DNA of 43,705 nucleotides from an uncultured Collinsella sp. (GCA_900546115.1 URBQ01000024.1:1-43705); one strand, 5' to 3'; positions 18,151-30,123 are shown, numbered from the stretch's first letter. The notes: a model not told the origin generated them from the sequence alone. A program made the numbers and translations.

Positions 18151-20286
18151 CTAATGGATAAGCTTAAAGTCCAAGTGCCCACGCGTGGTATTGACGCGCG
18201 AAACCTCGATAATCACGCGCTGGCCCAGTTCATAGTGAGTCCCCGTGTCGGCGCCCGTCAGCGTAAGCGCATCCTCGTCGAACTCGAACCACTCGTTGCC
18301 CAGACTCTTGATCGAAACCAAGCCTTCGACCTGCGTCAGGTCCAAGCGCACAAAGAGGCCCATGCTGCTGACCCATGAGACCGTTCCGGCATAGCGCTCG
18401 CCCAGGCGATCCTCATAGTACTGGGCAATCTTGATCTTTTGCGTCGCATGGCTAGCGGCATCTGCCGCGCGCTCGGCATCGCTGCATGCGCGGCAGATCT
18501 GCGGCAGAATGCGCGGCAGCGACTCGCGCCCCTTGCCGATCAGCCGCGGTGTACGGACCAGGGCGTCCTTGCCGCCGAGCTGCTCATAGGCCAACTGCAG
18601 TTTGAGCACGCGGTGCACCACCAGATCGGGGTAGCGACGGATGGGACTCGTAAAGTGACAGTAGCACGGCGCGGCGAGCGCAAAGTGGCCCTCGTTGCGC
18701 GGCTTGTACAGTGCGCGCTGCATGCTGCGCAGAAGCAGCGTGTTGACGAGCGGTGCGTTGGCCGTACCGGCGGCAGCATCAACTGCAGCCTGTAGCTCAT
18801 CGGGACTCCCCAGGGCGATACCGGCAGCACGGCGATCGTCGATGATGCCTAGCTGCGCCAGCGCAACGGCGGCACCGTGCAGGCTATCGGGGCTCGGATC
18901 CTCATGCACGCGATAGCAGGCCTCGATATCACGGTCTGCCAGCCACTCTGCAACGCACTCGTTGGCGAGTAGCATGGCTTCCTCGATAAGCGACGTGGCA
19001 CACGAACGCTCGCGCGCCACAATCTGCACGGGCACTCCGTCCTCATCCAATAGAGCGCGAATCTCGGCCGTGTCAAAATCGACTGAGCCGCGGGCACGAC
19101 GAATACGACGGCGAAGTTCGGCGAGTTCGTTGGCGGCGACAAGGAAATCGCCGAGGTCGACGTTATAGCCGCGAGCAGTTTCCTCGCACGCAAGACCGCG
19201 CTCAAGCGCCTCCTCGCGCGAGGCCTCAGCAGCCGCAACATCCTCAGCGGCGCCTTCCAGCACCGAATACTCAACCGCGTCGGCACGCACCAGCAGCGCC
19301 TCGGCGCCGTCATAGTCCATACGCACACGCGAGCGAATCACGCTGGGGTACGGATCGTAATGCCGCACGCGACCCTGCGCATCGAGCTCAATGTCAACGG
19401 TAAACGCAAGACGGTCCTCGTCAGGGCGAAGCGAGCATAGGTCACAGGACAGGCGTTCGGGCAGCATGGGAAGCACGCGATCGGCCAGATACACCGATGT
19501 CGTACGATGGCGAGCCTCAAGATCGATATGCCCGTCCCAAGCCACATAGTGAGAAACGTCAGCGATATGCACACCCAGCTTATAGCCACCCTCGGGCGTG
19601 CGCTCAAGCGAAATGGCATCGTCAAAGTCGCGCGCGTCGACCGGGTCGATCGTGATGACAAAGCGGTCGCGCAGATCGCGGCGGAGCGGGTCCTTAAGCG
19701 CCGCGGACACATCGAGCGAAAGCCCCTCGGCCTCGTCCAGCGCGGCCTCGGGATAGCTATCGGTATAGCCGTAACGCGCCATCACGTATTGAACGCCCAA
19801 ATCGGGCGCGTTATCTCCGCCAATGCGGCGTTCGATCGTCACGGTGCCCGATTCCAGGCGCGTCGGGTAGGTCAAAATGCGCGCGACAACGGCATCACCC
19901 GGGTGGACGCTCAGACGATCCGCCGAGGTATCCTCGGGCAGAATGAAGAAGTCGGCCTTCAGGCGCGAATCGAGCGGCTCGATCACACCGAGCGGACCAG
20001 CGGTCTGGTACGTACCCACCACGCTTATGGCTGCGCGCTCAACCACGCCTTCGATCACGGCGCGCCGCTCACCGTGCGGGCTATTCTTAATGCTCACGGC
20101 AACGGTATCGCCATCCATGATCTCGCGCTTACCGCGGCCCATAACCTTGTAGTCGCCGCTCTCGGTTATGACATAGGCGCCATGCTCATGGAGCTGCACG
20201 CGCCCGGTCAGGCTCGGACGGCGTTCGCTGCGCACCGGCCCACGCTTATTGCGAGCACCGCGCTTATGCTTGTTATTGCGCCCCAT
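18151..20286 (-). CDS. rnr: Ribonuclease R
   Basis: A processive 3'-5' exoribonuclease that degrades structured RNA and takes part in trans-translation-linked decay. The 711-residue protein has a basic N-terminus (GRNNKHKRGARNKRGPVR), a cold-shock-like OB region, then the RNB catalytic domain with DPVDARDFDDAISLE near residues 218-232, whose aspartates bind Mg2+. Further RNB features include GVHIADVSHYV, HRTTSVYLADRVLPMLP and CHFTSPIRRYPDLVVHRVL. The C-terminus is an S1 domain (YAGTVSWVSSMGLFVRLD). Length is at the short end for RNase R. AAGGAGG precedes the ATG. It is monocistronic here, with a hairpin after it. Confidence 0.96.
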   Translation of the reverse strand: MGRNNKHKRGARNKRGPVRSERRPSLTGRVQLHEHGAYVITESGDYKVMGRGKREIMDGDTVAVSIKNSPHGERRAVIEGVVERAAISVVGTYQTAGPLGVIEPLDSRLKADFFILPEDTSADRLSVHPGDAVVARILTYPTRLESGTVTIERRIGGDNAPDLGVQYVMARYGYTDSYPEAALDEAEGLSLDVSAALKDPLRRDLRDRFVITIDPVDARDFDDAISLERTPEGGYKLGVHIADVSHYVAWDGHIDLEARHRTTSVYLADRVLPMLPERLSCDLCSLRPDEDRLAFTVDIELDAQGRVRHYDPYPSVIRSRVRMDYDGAEALLVRADAVEYSVLEGAAEDVAAAEASREEALERGLACEETARGYNVDLGDFLVAANELAELRRRIRRARGSVDFDTAEIRALLDEDGVPVQIVARERSCATSLIEEAMLLANECVAEWLADRDIEACYRVHEDPSPDSLHGAAVALAQLGIIDDRRAAGIALGSPDELQAAVDAAAGTANAPLVNTLLLRSMQRALYKPRNEGHFALAAPCYCHFTSPIRRYPDLVVHRVLKLQLAYEQLGGKDALVRTPRLIGKGRESLPRILPQICRACSDAERAADAASHATQKIKIAQYYEDRLGERYAGTVSWVSSMGLFVRLDLTQVEGLVSIKSLGNEWFEFDEDALTLTGADTGTHYELGQRVIIEVSRVNTTRGHLDFKLIH

Positions 20287-20363
20287 GGCGCCTCCTTGCT
20301 ATCGATGACGAACTCCAAAGAGTCTACCCAAATGATTCGCTTTCCTGCCGTCCCCTAGAGATC

Positions 20364-20397
20364 AAAAAACGGGCCGCCCCATAAGAGACGACCCGTT
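20364..20397 (-). terminator. Terminator after ftsEX
   Basis: A GC-rich hairpin with arms of about 12 bases and loop TTAT, followed on the minus strand by TTTTTT. It ends the ftsE-ftsX transcript. Confidence 0.85.
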
Positions 20398-20421
20398 GGA
20401 AGGGATGAATTCCAGGCATGC

Positions 20422-21342
20422 CTACACGCGCAGGTAGCGGCGCATGGCTATGGCAGAACCAAAGAGACCGATAATCACACCGACCAGAATCAGCGCAGCA
20501 TAGGTCACCAGGTAGTACTGCATCGGCAGGGCAAACGACATCCAGCCGATGCTCTCCTGCAAACGCGGAATCATCAGATTGCGCAGCAGCTCCAGAACGC
20601 CGATGGAAAGCAGCGAGCCCAAAATGGCCTGCAGTACGCCCTCGGTGATAAACGGGCCGCGAATGAAGCCGTTGCTGGCGCCGACCAGACGCATAATCGC
20701 AATCTCACGACGACGCGCCGTGATGGACAGGCGAATCGTATTGTTGATGAAGATGAATGCGATAAAGGTCAAAAGGCCAACGAGCACCACGGCGGCGATG
20801 CGGATGTAGTTGGTCACCTGGAACAGGCGGCTCACTTCCTCTTGGCCGTACAGCACGCTCGCGTTGACGTCGCCGTCATCCGCGATCTTCTGGAAGTCGG
20901 CGTTCTTCTTGAGCTTCTGGGCCGTGCTCTCGACCTTGGACGGATCGTCCATCTCAATTGCAAACGAAGCCGGCAGCGGGTTCTGGCCATCGAGCGCGCT
21001 CATGGTGGCGTCGGCGTTGCCCGACATCTTGCTCGTATACTCGGCCAGCGCGTCGTCCTTGTCCTTATAGGTCACGGACTTGACGTTATTCCACGTCTTA
21101 AGCTCGGACTCAAAAGCCTGAACATCGGCCTGATCGGCGTCATCGCTAATGAACGCGTTGATGACAACCTGATCCTCGACGGTGCCGATCACGGAGTTCA
21201 GCATCGCGGAGCCCATGATGAACAGGCCGATGATAAACAGCGAAAGGAAGATCGTGATGACGGCGCCGAGCGAGGTAGTCCAGTTACGGAAGAAGTGACT
21301 GATTGCCTCTTTGAAGGAGTAGCCCACGTTAGTTGGTGCCAT
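20422..21342 (-). CDS. ftsX: Cell-division ABC permease FtsX
   Basis: FtsX is the membrane partner of FtsE. The complex acts at the division site and activates peptidoglycan hydrolases through FtsX's outer loop. The 306-residue protein shows the standard layout: TM1 at about 28-50, a large extracytoplasmic domain (about 55-170), TM2 near 180-203, a cytoplasmic loop with ITARRREIAIMRLVGASNGFI (typical of the FtsX/MacB family), and TM3 and TM4 near the C-terminus. It overlaps the end of ftsE by 14 bases, with GGGGAGG upstream, so it is translationally coupled. Confidence 0.95.
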   Translation of the reverse strand: MAPTNVGYSFKEAISHFFRNWTTSLGAVITIFLSLFIIGLFIMGSAMLNSVIGTVEDQVVINAFISDDADQADVQAFESELKTWNNVKSVTYKDKDDALAEYTSKMSGNADATMSALDGQNPLPASFAIEMDDPSKVESTAQKLKKNADFQKIADDGDVNASVLYGQEEVSRLFQVTNYIRIAAVVLVGLLTFIAFIFINNTIRLSITARRREIAIMRLVGASNGFIRGPFITEGVLQAILGSLLSIGVLELLRNLMIPRLQESIGWMSFALPMQYYLVTYAALILVGVIIGLFGSAIAMRRYLRV

Positions 21343-22549
21343 AGTTGCCGTAACCTCCCCTCTCCTGGTCGCGGATAACGTGGCCGCCCTCGAGGGCGAT
21401 CACGCGACGGTGCATGCTATCGACCATCTCGCGGTCGTGCGTGGCGACGATCACGGTGGTGCCGGTGCGGTTAATACGCTCGAGCAGCTTCATGATGCCC
21501 AGCGAGATCGCCGGGTCGAGGTTGCCCGTGGGCTCGTCGCAGATCAGCAGCGGCGGACGGTTGACCATAGCGCGGGCGACGGCGACGCGCTGCTGCTCGC
21601 CACCGGAAAGCTGGTCGGGCAGCGAATCCATCTGATCGGCCAGACCGACCAGACGCAGCACCTCCGGCACCTGGCTGCGAATGACGCCCTTGGGCTTGCC
21701 GATGCACTGCAGGGCAAACGCCACGTTTTCGTAGGCGGTCTTTTGCGGCAGAAGCTTAAAGTCCTGGAACACGGCACCAATCTGACGACGCAGGAATGGG
21801 ACCTTGCGGTTCTTGATCTTCATGAGGTCCTGGCCGGCGACCAAAATACGACCGCTTGTGGGCTTGACGTCGCGGTTGAGCGTCGACAGCAGCGTGGTCT
21901 TGCCCGAGCCGGAGTGACCGACCAAAAAGACGAACTCGCCCGGATAGATCTCGATGTTAATGTCGTCGAGTGCAGGCTTGTTGGGCTGTGCCGGATAGAT
22001 CTTGGTGACATGCTCCATAAGGATGACGGGCTCGACACCGGCCTGCTTGGCCATCTTCTTGCGGCTGGCCTGCGGATCGATGGGCGCAAACACCGACGTA
22101 AAATCGGGGTTGTTGAGCGCGTTATCGAGGCTTGCGACCTCGGCTGCCTGATCGCTCTCGACCACCGGGGCAGCAGGCTGCGTGGGATCGGGAATAGCGG
22201 CAAAGAGGCCGGACTGCGCAGGCTGAGGAGCCGGTGTCGCAGGAGCCATGGGGTCGGGAATGCCGGCCATGCTAGGCTGCGGCGCGGCGGCGCCAGCCTG
22301 AGGCTGCTCCACGCGAGCGGTCACAGCCTGAACGGGCTCAAAACCCGCCGTGCCGGAAAGCGCGACATCGCTGGTGGGATTGTAGGCAAAGGGATCGGAT
22401 GCCGGCTGTGCCTGATCTGCCGGCTGAGCGGGAGCCTGAGCAACAGGCTGGCCCTCTGAATCCGGAGTGGCGAAACGACTGCCCTGGACGCCTGTCTGCG
22501 TCTTGGGGGCATCATCGCCCGCACCGGAGGTACGGAAGTGGTTACCCAC
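21329..22549 (-). CDS. ftsE: FtsE ATPase with a long disordered N-terminal extension
   Basis: FtsE is the ATP-binding subunit of the FtsEX division complex. The ATPase core begins at about residue 174 (VILMEHVTKIYPAQPNKPAL). It has Walker A GHSGSGKTT (211-219), signature LSGGEQQRVAVARA near 313, Walker B LLICDEPTGNLDP near 334 and the H-loop VATHDRE. Most FtsE proteins are about 230 residues; this one has 406 because residues 1 to about 173 form a Pro/Ala/Gln-rich, apparently disordered region with repeats of IPDP and runs of alternating Ala and Pro. The extension is in frame, opens at an ATG at the end of a long non-coding stretch, and no RBS suggests an internal start, so it looks genuine. 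Its role is unknown. Confidence 0.92.
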   Translation of the reverse strand: MGNHFRTSGAGDDAPKTQTGVQGSRFATPDSEGQPVAQAPAQPADQAQPASDPFAYNPTSDVALSGTAGFEPVQAVTARVEQPQAGAAAPQPSMAGIPDPMAPATPAPQPAQSGLFAAIPDPTQPAAPVVESDQAAEVASLDNALNNPDFTSVFAPIDPQASRKKMAKQAGVEPVILMEHVTKIYPAQPNKPALDDINIEIYPGEFVFLVGHSGSGKTTLLSTLNRDVKPTSGRILVAGQDLMKIKNRKVPFLRRQIGAVFQDFKLLPQKTAYENVAFALQCIGKPKGVIRSQVPEVLRLVGLADQMDSLPDQLSGGEQQRVAVARAMVNRPPLLICDEPTGNLDPAISLGIMKLLERINRTGTTVIVATHDREMVDSMHRRVIALEGGHVIRDQERGGYGNYGTN

Positions 22550-22652
22550 TGGTGCTCCTTATCGTCGTGCGTTTAAACTACATGAGCGCTTTGTATTTTA
22601 GCAGCATTAGCTTTACTGCACATAAGAAGCATGGCGGGGTTTGGGTCTCACC
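22550..22652. other. Non-coding region upstream of ftsE
   Basis: This holds the presumed ftsE promoter on the minus strand. I see no protein gene and no clear promoter match. Confidence 0.35.
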
Positions 22653-22780
22653 GGCCGGGCGCAGGGTTACCTCCCAAATCGTCCTCGCGCATGGCCTGCA
22701 TTTGTCCTGCTCCTGCGGAGCTGCGGACAAACGCCGGCCTGCGCTGCGGAAAGATTTGGGAGGTAACCCTGCGCCCGGCC
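22653..22780. repeat. Long perfect hairpin, 28-bp arms
   Basis: Bases 22653-22680 and 22753-22780 are exact reverse complements over 28 bases (outer ends GGCCGGGCGCAGGG and CCCTGCGCCCGGCC). The 72-base interior has its own weaker dyad: GGCCTGCATTTGTCC near 22693 against GGACAAACGCCGGCC near 22724. It lies between ftsE and the transketolase genes, both on the minus strand. It could be a structured RNA, a REP/MITE-like element or a transcription block; there is no T run for a classical terminator. Confidence 0.85.
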
Positions 22781-22920
22781 TGCGGCTACTATGGGGCCGA
22801 CGCACCAACTTGAGATGCTGCGCATACAAAGTTGGAAGGGTCTGAATTGCACTTTGTTGGGATGGGCCCGTTTCCCCATGGGAACTTTGCTTGGCAGGAC
22901 TCTAATTTTAATTCAGCATA
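22781..22920. other. Non-coding stretch between hairpin and transketolase terminator
   Basis: It contains a small dyad at about 22806-22836 (CCAACT with AGTTGG) and nothing else I can name. No coding potential is convincing. Confidence 0.35.
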
Positions 22921-22953
22921 AACAGGGGCGCCCTCTTTGAGGACGCCCCTGTT
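22921..22953 (-). terminator. Terminator after the transketolase genes
   Basis: A 15-bp hairpin with one mismatch (AACAGGGGCG with CGCCCCTGTT) and a 3-base TTT/AAA loop. Only TTT follows on the minus strand, but its position after the stop at 23000 supports terminator function. Confidence 0.7.
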
Positions 22954-22999
22954 CTAGCTTGTTTGCGGTTGTCGAAGCGATGTTTTGCCTCGTCTTGCC

Positions 23000-23941
23000 T
23001 TATGCCAAGAACTCCTTGGTGGTCGCCACGATGTTGGCGGCGTCCAGGCCGTACTTGTGCAGGAGCTCGGCACCCGGGCCGGACTCGCCGAAGGTGTCGT
23101 TGACGCCAATCTTCTTGAGCGGCGTCGGGCACTGCTCGCACAGGACGTCGGCAACGGCGCTGCCCAGGCCACCGATCACAGAGTGCTCCTCGACGGTCAC
23201 GACGTGGCCGGTCTTGGTAGCGCTCTTGACGATCAGGTCGGCGTCGATGGGCTTGATGGTGTGCATGTTGATGACCTCGGCGTCGATGCCCTCGGCAGCG
23301 AGCTGCTCGGCGGCCTCGAGGGCCTCGCCGACCATCAGGCCGCAAGCGATGATGGTCACATCGGCGCCCTCGCGCATGACAATGCCCTTACCCAACTCGA
23401 ACTTGTAGGTCTCGGGGTCGTTGATAACCGGCGAGGCCAAACGGGCGAAGCGCATGTACACCGGACCGTCGCACTCGTAGGCGGCGCGCGTCACGGCGCG
23501 GGCCTCGACGTCGTCGGCAGGAACGATCACGGTCATGCCGGGGATGACGCGCATGAGGGCGATATCCTCGCAGCACTGGTGCGTGGCACCATCCTCGCCC
23601 ACCGAGATGCCGGCGTGCGTGGCACCGATCTTGACGTTAAGGTGCGGGTAGCCGATGGAGTTACGAACCTGCTCAAAGGCGCGACCGGCAGCGAACATGG
23701 CAAAGGTGCTCGCAAAGGCAACGCGACCGGTGGTCGCGATACCGGCGGCGACGCCCATCAGGTTGCTCTCGGCAATGCCCACATCGAAGAAGCGATCGGG
23801 GCAGGCAGCCTTAAACTTGCCGGTCTGCGTGGCAGCAGCCAGGTCGGCGTCGAGGACCACAAAGTCGTCGTGCTCGTTGGCGAGCTCGACGAGGGCCTCG
23901 CCGTAGCTTACACGCGTGGCGATTTTCTTGACGTCTGCCAT
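23000..23941 (-). CDS. Transketolase, C-terminal subunit
   Basis: The 313-residue C-terminal half of transketolase: the pyrimidine-binding domain (KKIATRVSYGEALVELANEH, then FFDVGIAESNLMGVAAGIA, which holds the catalytic Glu) and the C-terminal domain (GKGIVMREGADVTIIACGLMV). With the N-terminal subunit it transfers two-carbon units in the non-oxidative pentose phosphate pathway. The start at 23941 follows the stop of the N-terminal gene after one base, so they are tightly coupled and should form a heterotetramer. Split transketolases are established in many anaerobes, so this is not a frameshifted gene. Upstream in-frame sequence to 24154 overlaps the partner gene and is not coding. Confidence 0.95.
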   Translation of the reverse strand: MADVKKIATRVSYGEALVELANEHDDFVVLDADLAAATQTGKFKAACPDRFFDVGIAESNLMGVAAGIATTGRVAFASTFAMFAAGRAFEQVRNSIGYPHLNVKIGATHAGISVGEDGATHQCCEDIALMRVIPGMTVIVPADDVEARAVTRAAYECDGPVYMRFARLASPVINDPETYKFELGKGIVMREGADVTIIACGLMVGEALEAAEQLAAEGIDAEVINMHTIKPIDADLIVKSATKTGHVVTVEEHSVIGGLGSAVADVLCEQCPTPLKKIGVNDTFGESGPGAELLHKYGLDAANIVATTKEFLA

Positions 23942-23942
23942 C

Positions 23943-24773
23943 CTAGAGCTCCTCTCCGGCGGCCGTGAGCTCTGCCATGGCCTGCTCAAACTGTTCATCG
24001 TTGGGGGCCTTGCCGTGCCAACCAACCTGGTTCTCCATAAAGGACACGCCCTTGCCCTTTGTGGTCTCGGCGATAATGGCGGTCGGCTGACCCTTGGTGG
24101 CGCGGGCCTCGGCAAAGGCGGCGCGAATCTGATCGAAATCGTTGCCGTCGGCAAGCTCCACCACGTGGAACTTAAAGGCGCGGAACTTGTCGGCGAGCGG
24201 CATGGGGTCGTTGACCTCCTCGACGGGACCGTCGATCTGCAGGCCGTTGTGGTCGACGATCACGCAGAGGTTATCGAGCTGCTGGTTGCCGGCAAACATG
24301 GCGGCCTCCCAGACCTGGCCCTCCTCGCTCTCGCCATCACCCAGCAGGGCGTACGTGCGGTAAGTATCGCCCCAGTGCTTGGCGGCAACCGCCATGCCCA
24401 CGGCGGCGGAGATGCCCTGGCCGAGCGAACCGGTGGACATATCGACGCCCGGGGTGTCGTTCATGTTGGGATGGCCCTGCAGGTGGCTGCCGATATGGCG
24501 CAGCGTCTCGAGGTCCTCCTTGGGGAAGAACCCGCGCTCGGCGAGCACGGCGTACAGGCCCGGAGCGCAATGGCCCTTGGAGAGCACAAAACGATCGCGG
24601 TCGGCCTTGCGGGGAGCGGCCGGGTCGACGTTCATTTCCTCAAAGTACAGATAGGTCATGATGTCGGCAGCGCCGAGCGAACCGCCCGGATGGCCGGACT
24701 TGGCAGCGTGCACGCCGGTGACGATGCCCTTCCTTACCTCGTTGGCAACCTTTTTGAGCTCTTCGTCGCTCAT
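23943..24773 (-). CDS. Transketolase, N-terminal subunit
   Basis: The 276-residue thiamine-diphosphate-binding half of transketolase. Residues GHPGGSLGAADIMTYLYF hold the conserved substrate-side histidine region, FVLSKGHCAPGLYAVLAERG follows, and the ThDP/Mg2+ motif is GDGESEEGQVWEAAMFAGN. It makes the active enzyme only with the C-terminal subunit encoded next. The ATG has AAGGAAGG upstream. Between it and yitT (24774-24980) I see no further gene; an imperfect AACCG/CGGTT dyad near 24922-24940 might be a weak yitT terminator. Confidence 0.95.
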   Translation of the reverse strand: MSDEELKKVANEVRKGIVTGVHAAKSGHPGGSLGAADIMTYLYFEEMNVDPAAPRKADRDRFVLSKGHCAPGLYAVLAERGFFPKEDLETLRHIGSHLQGHPNMNDTPGVDMSTGSLGQGISAAVGMAVAAKHWGDTYRTYALLGDGESEEGQVWEAAMFAGNQQLDNLCVIVDHNGLQIDGPVEEVNDPMPLADKFRAFKFHVVELADGNDFDQIRAAFAEARATKGQPTAIIAETTKGKGVSFMENQVGWHGKAPNDEQFEQAMAELTAAGEEL

Positions 24774-24980
24774 TGTGCCTTCCTTTCATCCTCATTAGAC
24801 AAAATGCGCACGGCGCCGAAGGTAATCCCAACACAGCCGCAATGCACGTACGTCATTCATTATGCTGGAAACTGATGGCTTTACCAGAGTTTTTATCATT
24901 ATTTGAACAATTTAGCAGGCAGAACCGCTGATGAAACGGTTTATCAATGTGAACGTCTTTTGGATGGAACGCGATCGCCC

Positions 24981-25871
24981 CTACGCGCTAATGTCCTTGA
25001 ATCCCTCGCCGAAGGCTTCCGTAACGTCAGCGACCGTCACAATGGCGTGAGGATCGCGCTCGCGCACGATCGTCTTGAGGGTATTGAGCTCTCGACGGCT
25101 CACGATGACCATAATCACCGGCTTCTCGGCACCCGAATACATGCCAGTCGCCTTAAACTTGGTACAACCACGACCCAGGCCATACATGATATCGGCAGCG
25201 ATATCAGGGAACTTGTCCGAGATGATGAGGACCATACGGCGTTTGTTGCCACCATCGACCACGGCATCGATCACGTAGCCGCTAATGACCATCGAAAGGC
25301 CTGCATATAGCGCGTTTTCGATTGAAAAGACCGGAGCCGACAGCGCGCACACGGCAACATCAATTGCCATGACGGTCGAACCCACCGGCAGCGAGGTCTT
25401 ACGCGAGATGATTTGGCCAATCGTGTCCGAGCCGCCGGTGTTGGCGCCGGCGCGCAACACCATGCCGTAACCGATGCCCGTGATAATGCCGCCCCACATA
25501 GCGGGAAGCATCAGGTCTGCATGTGCCAGAGGCGCCACAAACGGGGCGAACAGATCGGTAAAGAAGCCCAGCAGCACAAAGCCCGTCGCGGTCTGCACCA
25601 CGTAGAACATGCCGCCCTCGCGCATAACGACCAGCAGCAGCAAGGCATTCATCACAATGGTTTGAATACCGACAGGCAGCGAAATGCCATGAGACGCACC
25701 GACTGCCTGGATAATAGTCGCAAGGCCCGTAACGCCACCGGCGGCAAGACCATTGGGAATCAAAAACAGGTCGGTCGCGATGGCGGCCAAGGCACACCCC
25801 AACATGATCTGGGGCAGATCGTGAAAGAAGTTCATCGAAAGAATGCGCTTGATGTCCAGACGATATGCCAT
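24981..25871 (-). CDS. YitT-family membrane protein
   Basis: A 296-residue protein of the YitT/DUF161 family, with about five or six membrane segments in the first 200 residues (for example IMLGCALAAIATDLFLI and GGIITGIGYGMVLRAGANTGG) and a soluble C-terminal DUF2179 domain from about residue 215 (MVLIISDKFPDIAADIMYGLGRG and IVSRRELNTLKTIVRERDP). The GANTGGSDTI segment is typical of the family. Function is not established. I chose the ATG at 25871 because GGGAGG lies upstream. A strong terminator ends just 12 bp before it, so it is transcribed separately from prfB or by readthrough. Confidence 0.9.
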   Translation of the reverse strand: MAYRLDIKRILSMNFFHDLPQIMLGCALAAIATDLFLIPNGLAAGGVTGLATIIQAVGASHGISLPVGIQTIVMNALLLLVVMREGGMFYVVQTATGFVLLGFFTDLFAPFVAPLAHADLMLPAMWGGIITGIGYGMVLRAGANTGGSDTIGQIISRKTSLPVGSTVMAIDVAVCALSAPVFSIENALYAGLSMVISGYVIDAVVDGGNKRRMVLIISDKFPDIAADIMYGLGRGCTKFKATGMYSGAEKPVIMVIVSRRELNTLKTIVRERDPHAIVTVADVTEAFGEGFKDISA

Positions 25872-25883
25872 GCTGCCTCCCTC

Positions 25884-25912
25884 AAAAAAGCGCACCCCAT
25901 CGGATGCGCTTT
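25884..25912 (-). terminator. Strong terminator between prfB and yitT
   Basis: A hairpin AAGCGCATCC/GGGTGCGCTT with small loop, followed on the minus strand by TTTTTT. It lies immediately upstream of the yitT RBS. Confidence 0.85.
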
Positions 25913-25951
25913 GAACTTCTTCTTGTATTCGATTCTACCGATTCGCCGGAC

Positions 25952-26011
25952 AAAAACCACCCCTGCGCAGGGTTTGCTCTGGATACAAAACCACCCTGCT
26001 GGGAGGGTTTT
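25952..26011 (-). terminator. Tandem terminators after prfB
   Basis: Two hairpins in a row on the minus strand: AAAACCCTCCC/GGGTGGTTTT (25987-26011) and AACCCTGCGCAGGGGTGG with T run (25952-25974). With the hairpin at 25884-25912 this makes three candidate terminators in 130 bp after the secA-prfB operon. Confidence 0.75.
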
Positions 26012-26038
26012 AATCCATTTCCACATAAACCGGGCGGT

Positions 26039-27186
26039 TTATGCAGACGGGGTCTCCGCGTCAGCGTTGCCGGTAGCCCAGCGATGGTAGCCAATAACAA
26101 ACGGGTCCAGGTCGCCATCGTCAAGAACTGCCTCGACGTTGCTGGTCTCAACGCCCGTGCGCAGGTCCTTAACCATCTGGTATGGGTAGAGCACGTAGCT
26201 GCGGATCTGGTTGCCAAAACCAATCGTGGTCTTGGGTCCGCGGATCTCATCGAGCGCCTCGGCGCGCTTCTCAAGCTCAATCTCGTACAGGCGAGCCTTG
26301 AGGATCTGCATGCACGCGGCCTTGTTCTGGATCTGGCTGCGCTCGTTTTGGCAGGTGACCACAATGCCGCTGGGGAAATGCGTCACGCGCACGGCGGAGT
26401 CGGTGGTGTTGACGCCCTGGCCACCCGGGCCGCTTGCGTGGTACACGTCGACGCGAATGTCGTCGGGGTTGATCTCGATATCGATATCGTCGGGCAGCAC
26501 CGGAATGACCTCGACGCCGGCAAACGTGGTCTGGCGGCGCTTCTTGTCGTCGGTGGGGCTAATGCGCACCAGGCGGTGGACACCGGCCTCGGCGCGCAGC
26601 ATGCCAAATGCGTCCTTGCCCTCGACGGTAAAGGTCGCGCGGTCGATGCCGATGACCTCAGCAGCGGGGCAGTCGTTAATCGTGACCTTCCAGCCGCGGC
26701 GCTGGCAGTACTTCATGTACATCTTAAAGAGCATGAAGGTCCAGTCCTGGGCCTCCAGACCACCCTGTCCGGGCTTGATGGTCACAATGGCATCGCCGTG
26801 ATCGAACTCACCGGTAAACCAGCTCGAAAGCTCGAGCTCGTCGATAGCGCGGGCCAGGCGTTCTGCCGTAGCGGCAGCCTCCTCGCGCAATGCGGCGGCA
26901 TCGGGGTCGTCGCCCATCTCCTCGGCAAGCTCCAGCGCCGCGCGGGCGTCAGATAGCTCGCCGCGCGCGGTATCCACGGCAGCGATATCTTCCTTGGTGC
27001 GCGCGATTTCCTCCATGGTGGCACGGGCGGCGTCGGCGTCATCCCAAAAGCCGGGGGCCACGCTTTTGGCCTCGAGCTCGGTCACGCGCGTGCGCTTTTC
27101 GTCCAAGTGGAGATACGACTCGACCTCGCCGAGCCGGTCCGCAAACGCGTCCAGCTCGGCGGGCGTTACCTCTAAAGCCTCAGCCA

Positions 27187-27187
<1 letters not shown>
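26039..27187 (-). CDS. prfB: Peptide chain release factor 2 with SPT in place of SPF
   Basis: RF2 ends translation at UAA and UGA codons. The 382-residue protein has the RF2 N-terminal signature PGFWDD (45-50), the peptidyl-hydrolysis motif GGQ (255-257, in SGPGGQGVN) and the usual C-terminal SYVLYPYQMVKDLRTG. The stop-recognition tripeptide, normally Ser-Pro-Phe, reads Ser210-Pro211-Thr212 (codons at 26552-26560). Thr is the third residue of the RF1 PxT motif, so this protein is a hybrid at that site. The gene is a single open frame with no in-frame UGA near codon 25, so there is no programmed frameshift. It overlaps the secA stop as TAATG, implying coupling. It is RF2 and not RF1 by overall sequence. 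Confidence 0.94.
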
Positions 27188-29994
<2,807 letters not shown>

Positions 29995-30123
29995 GTGGTT
30001 TTCCTTTTTGGCCATCGCCCACGCCGTGCAGCTGCGGGCGAGTTAAACACAGATGATTGTACTTTAGCCAAACAAGGCGCGGCCTATACGGTCGACCTCG
30101 ACCGCCACGTAATAACTATGACC

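Noticed and set aside
22621..22840. Small open frames crossing the long hairpin.
   Set aside because: Their composition is dictated by the inverted repeat, none has an RBS, and frames on both strands are mirror images.
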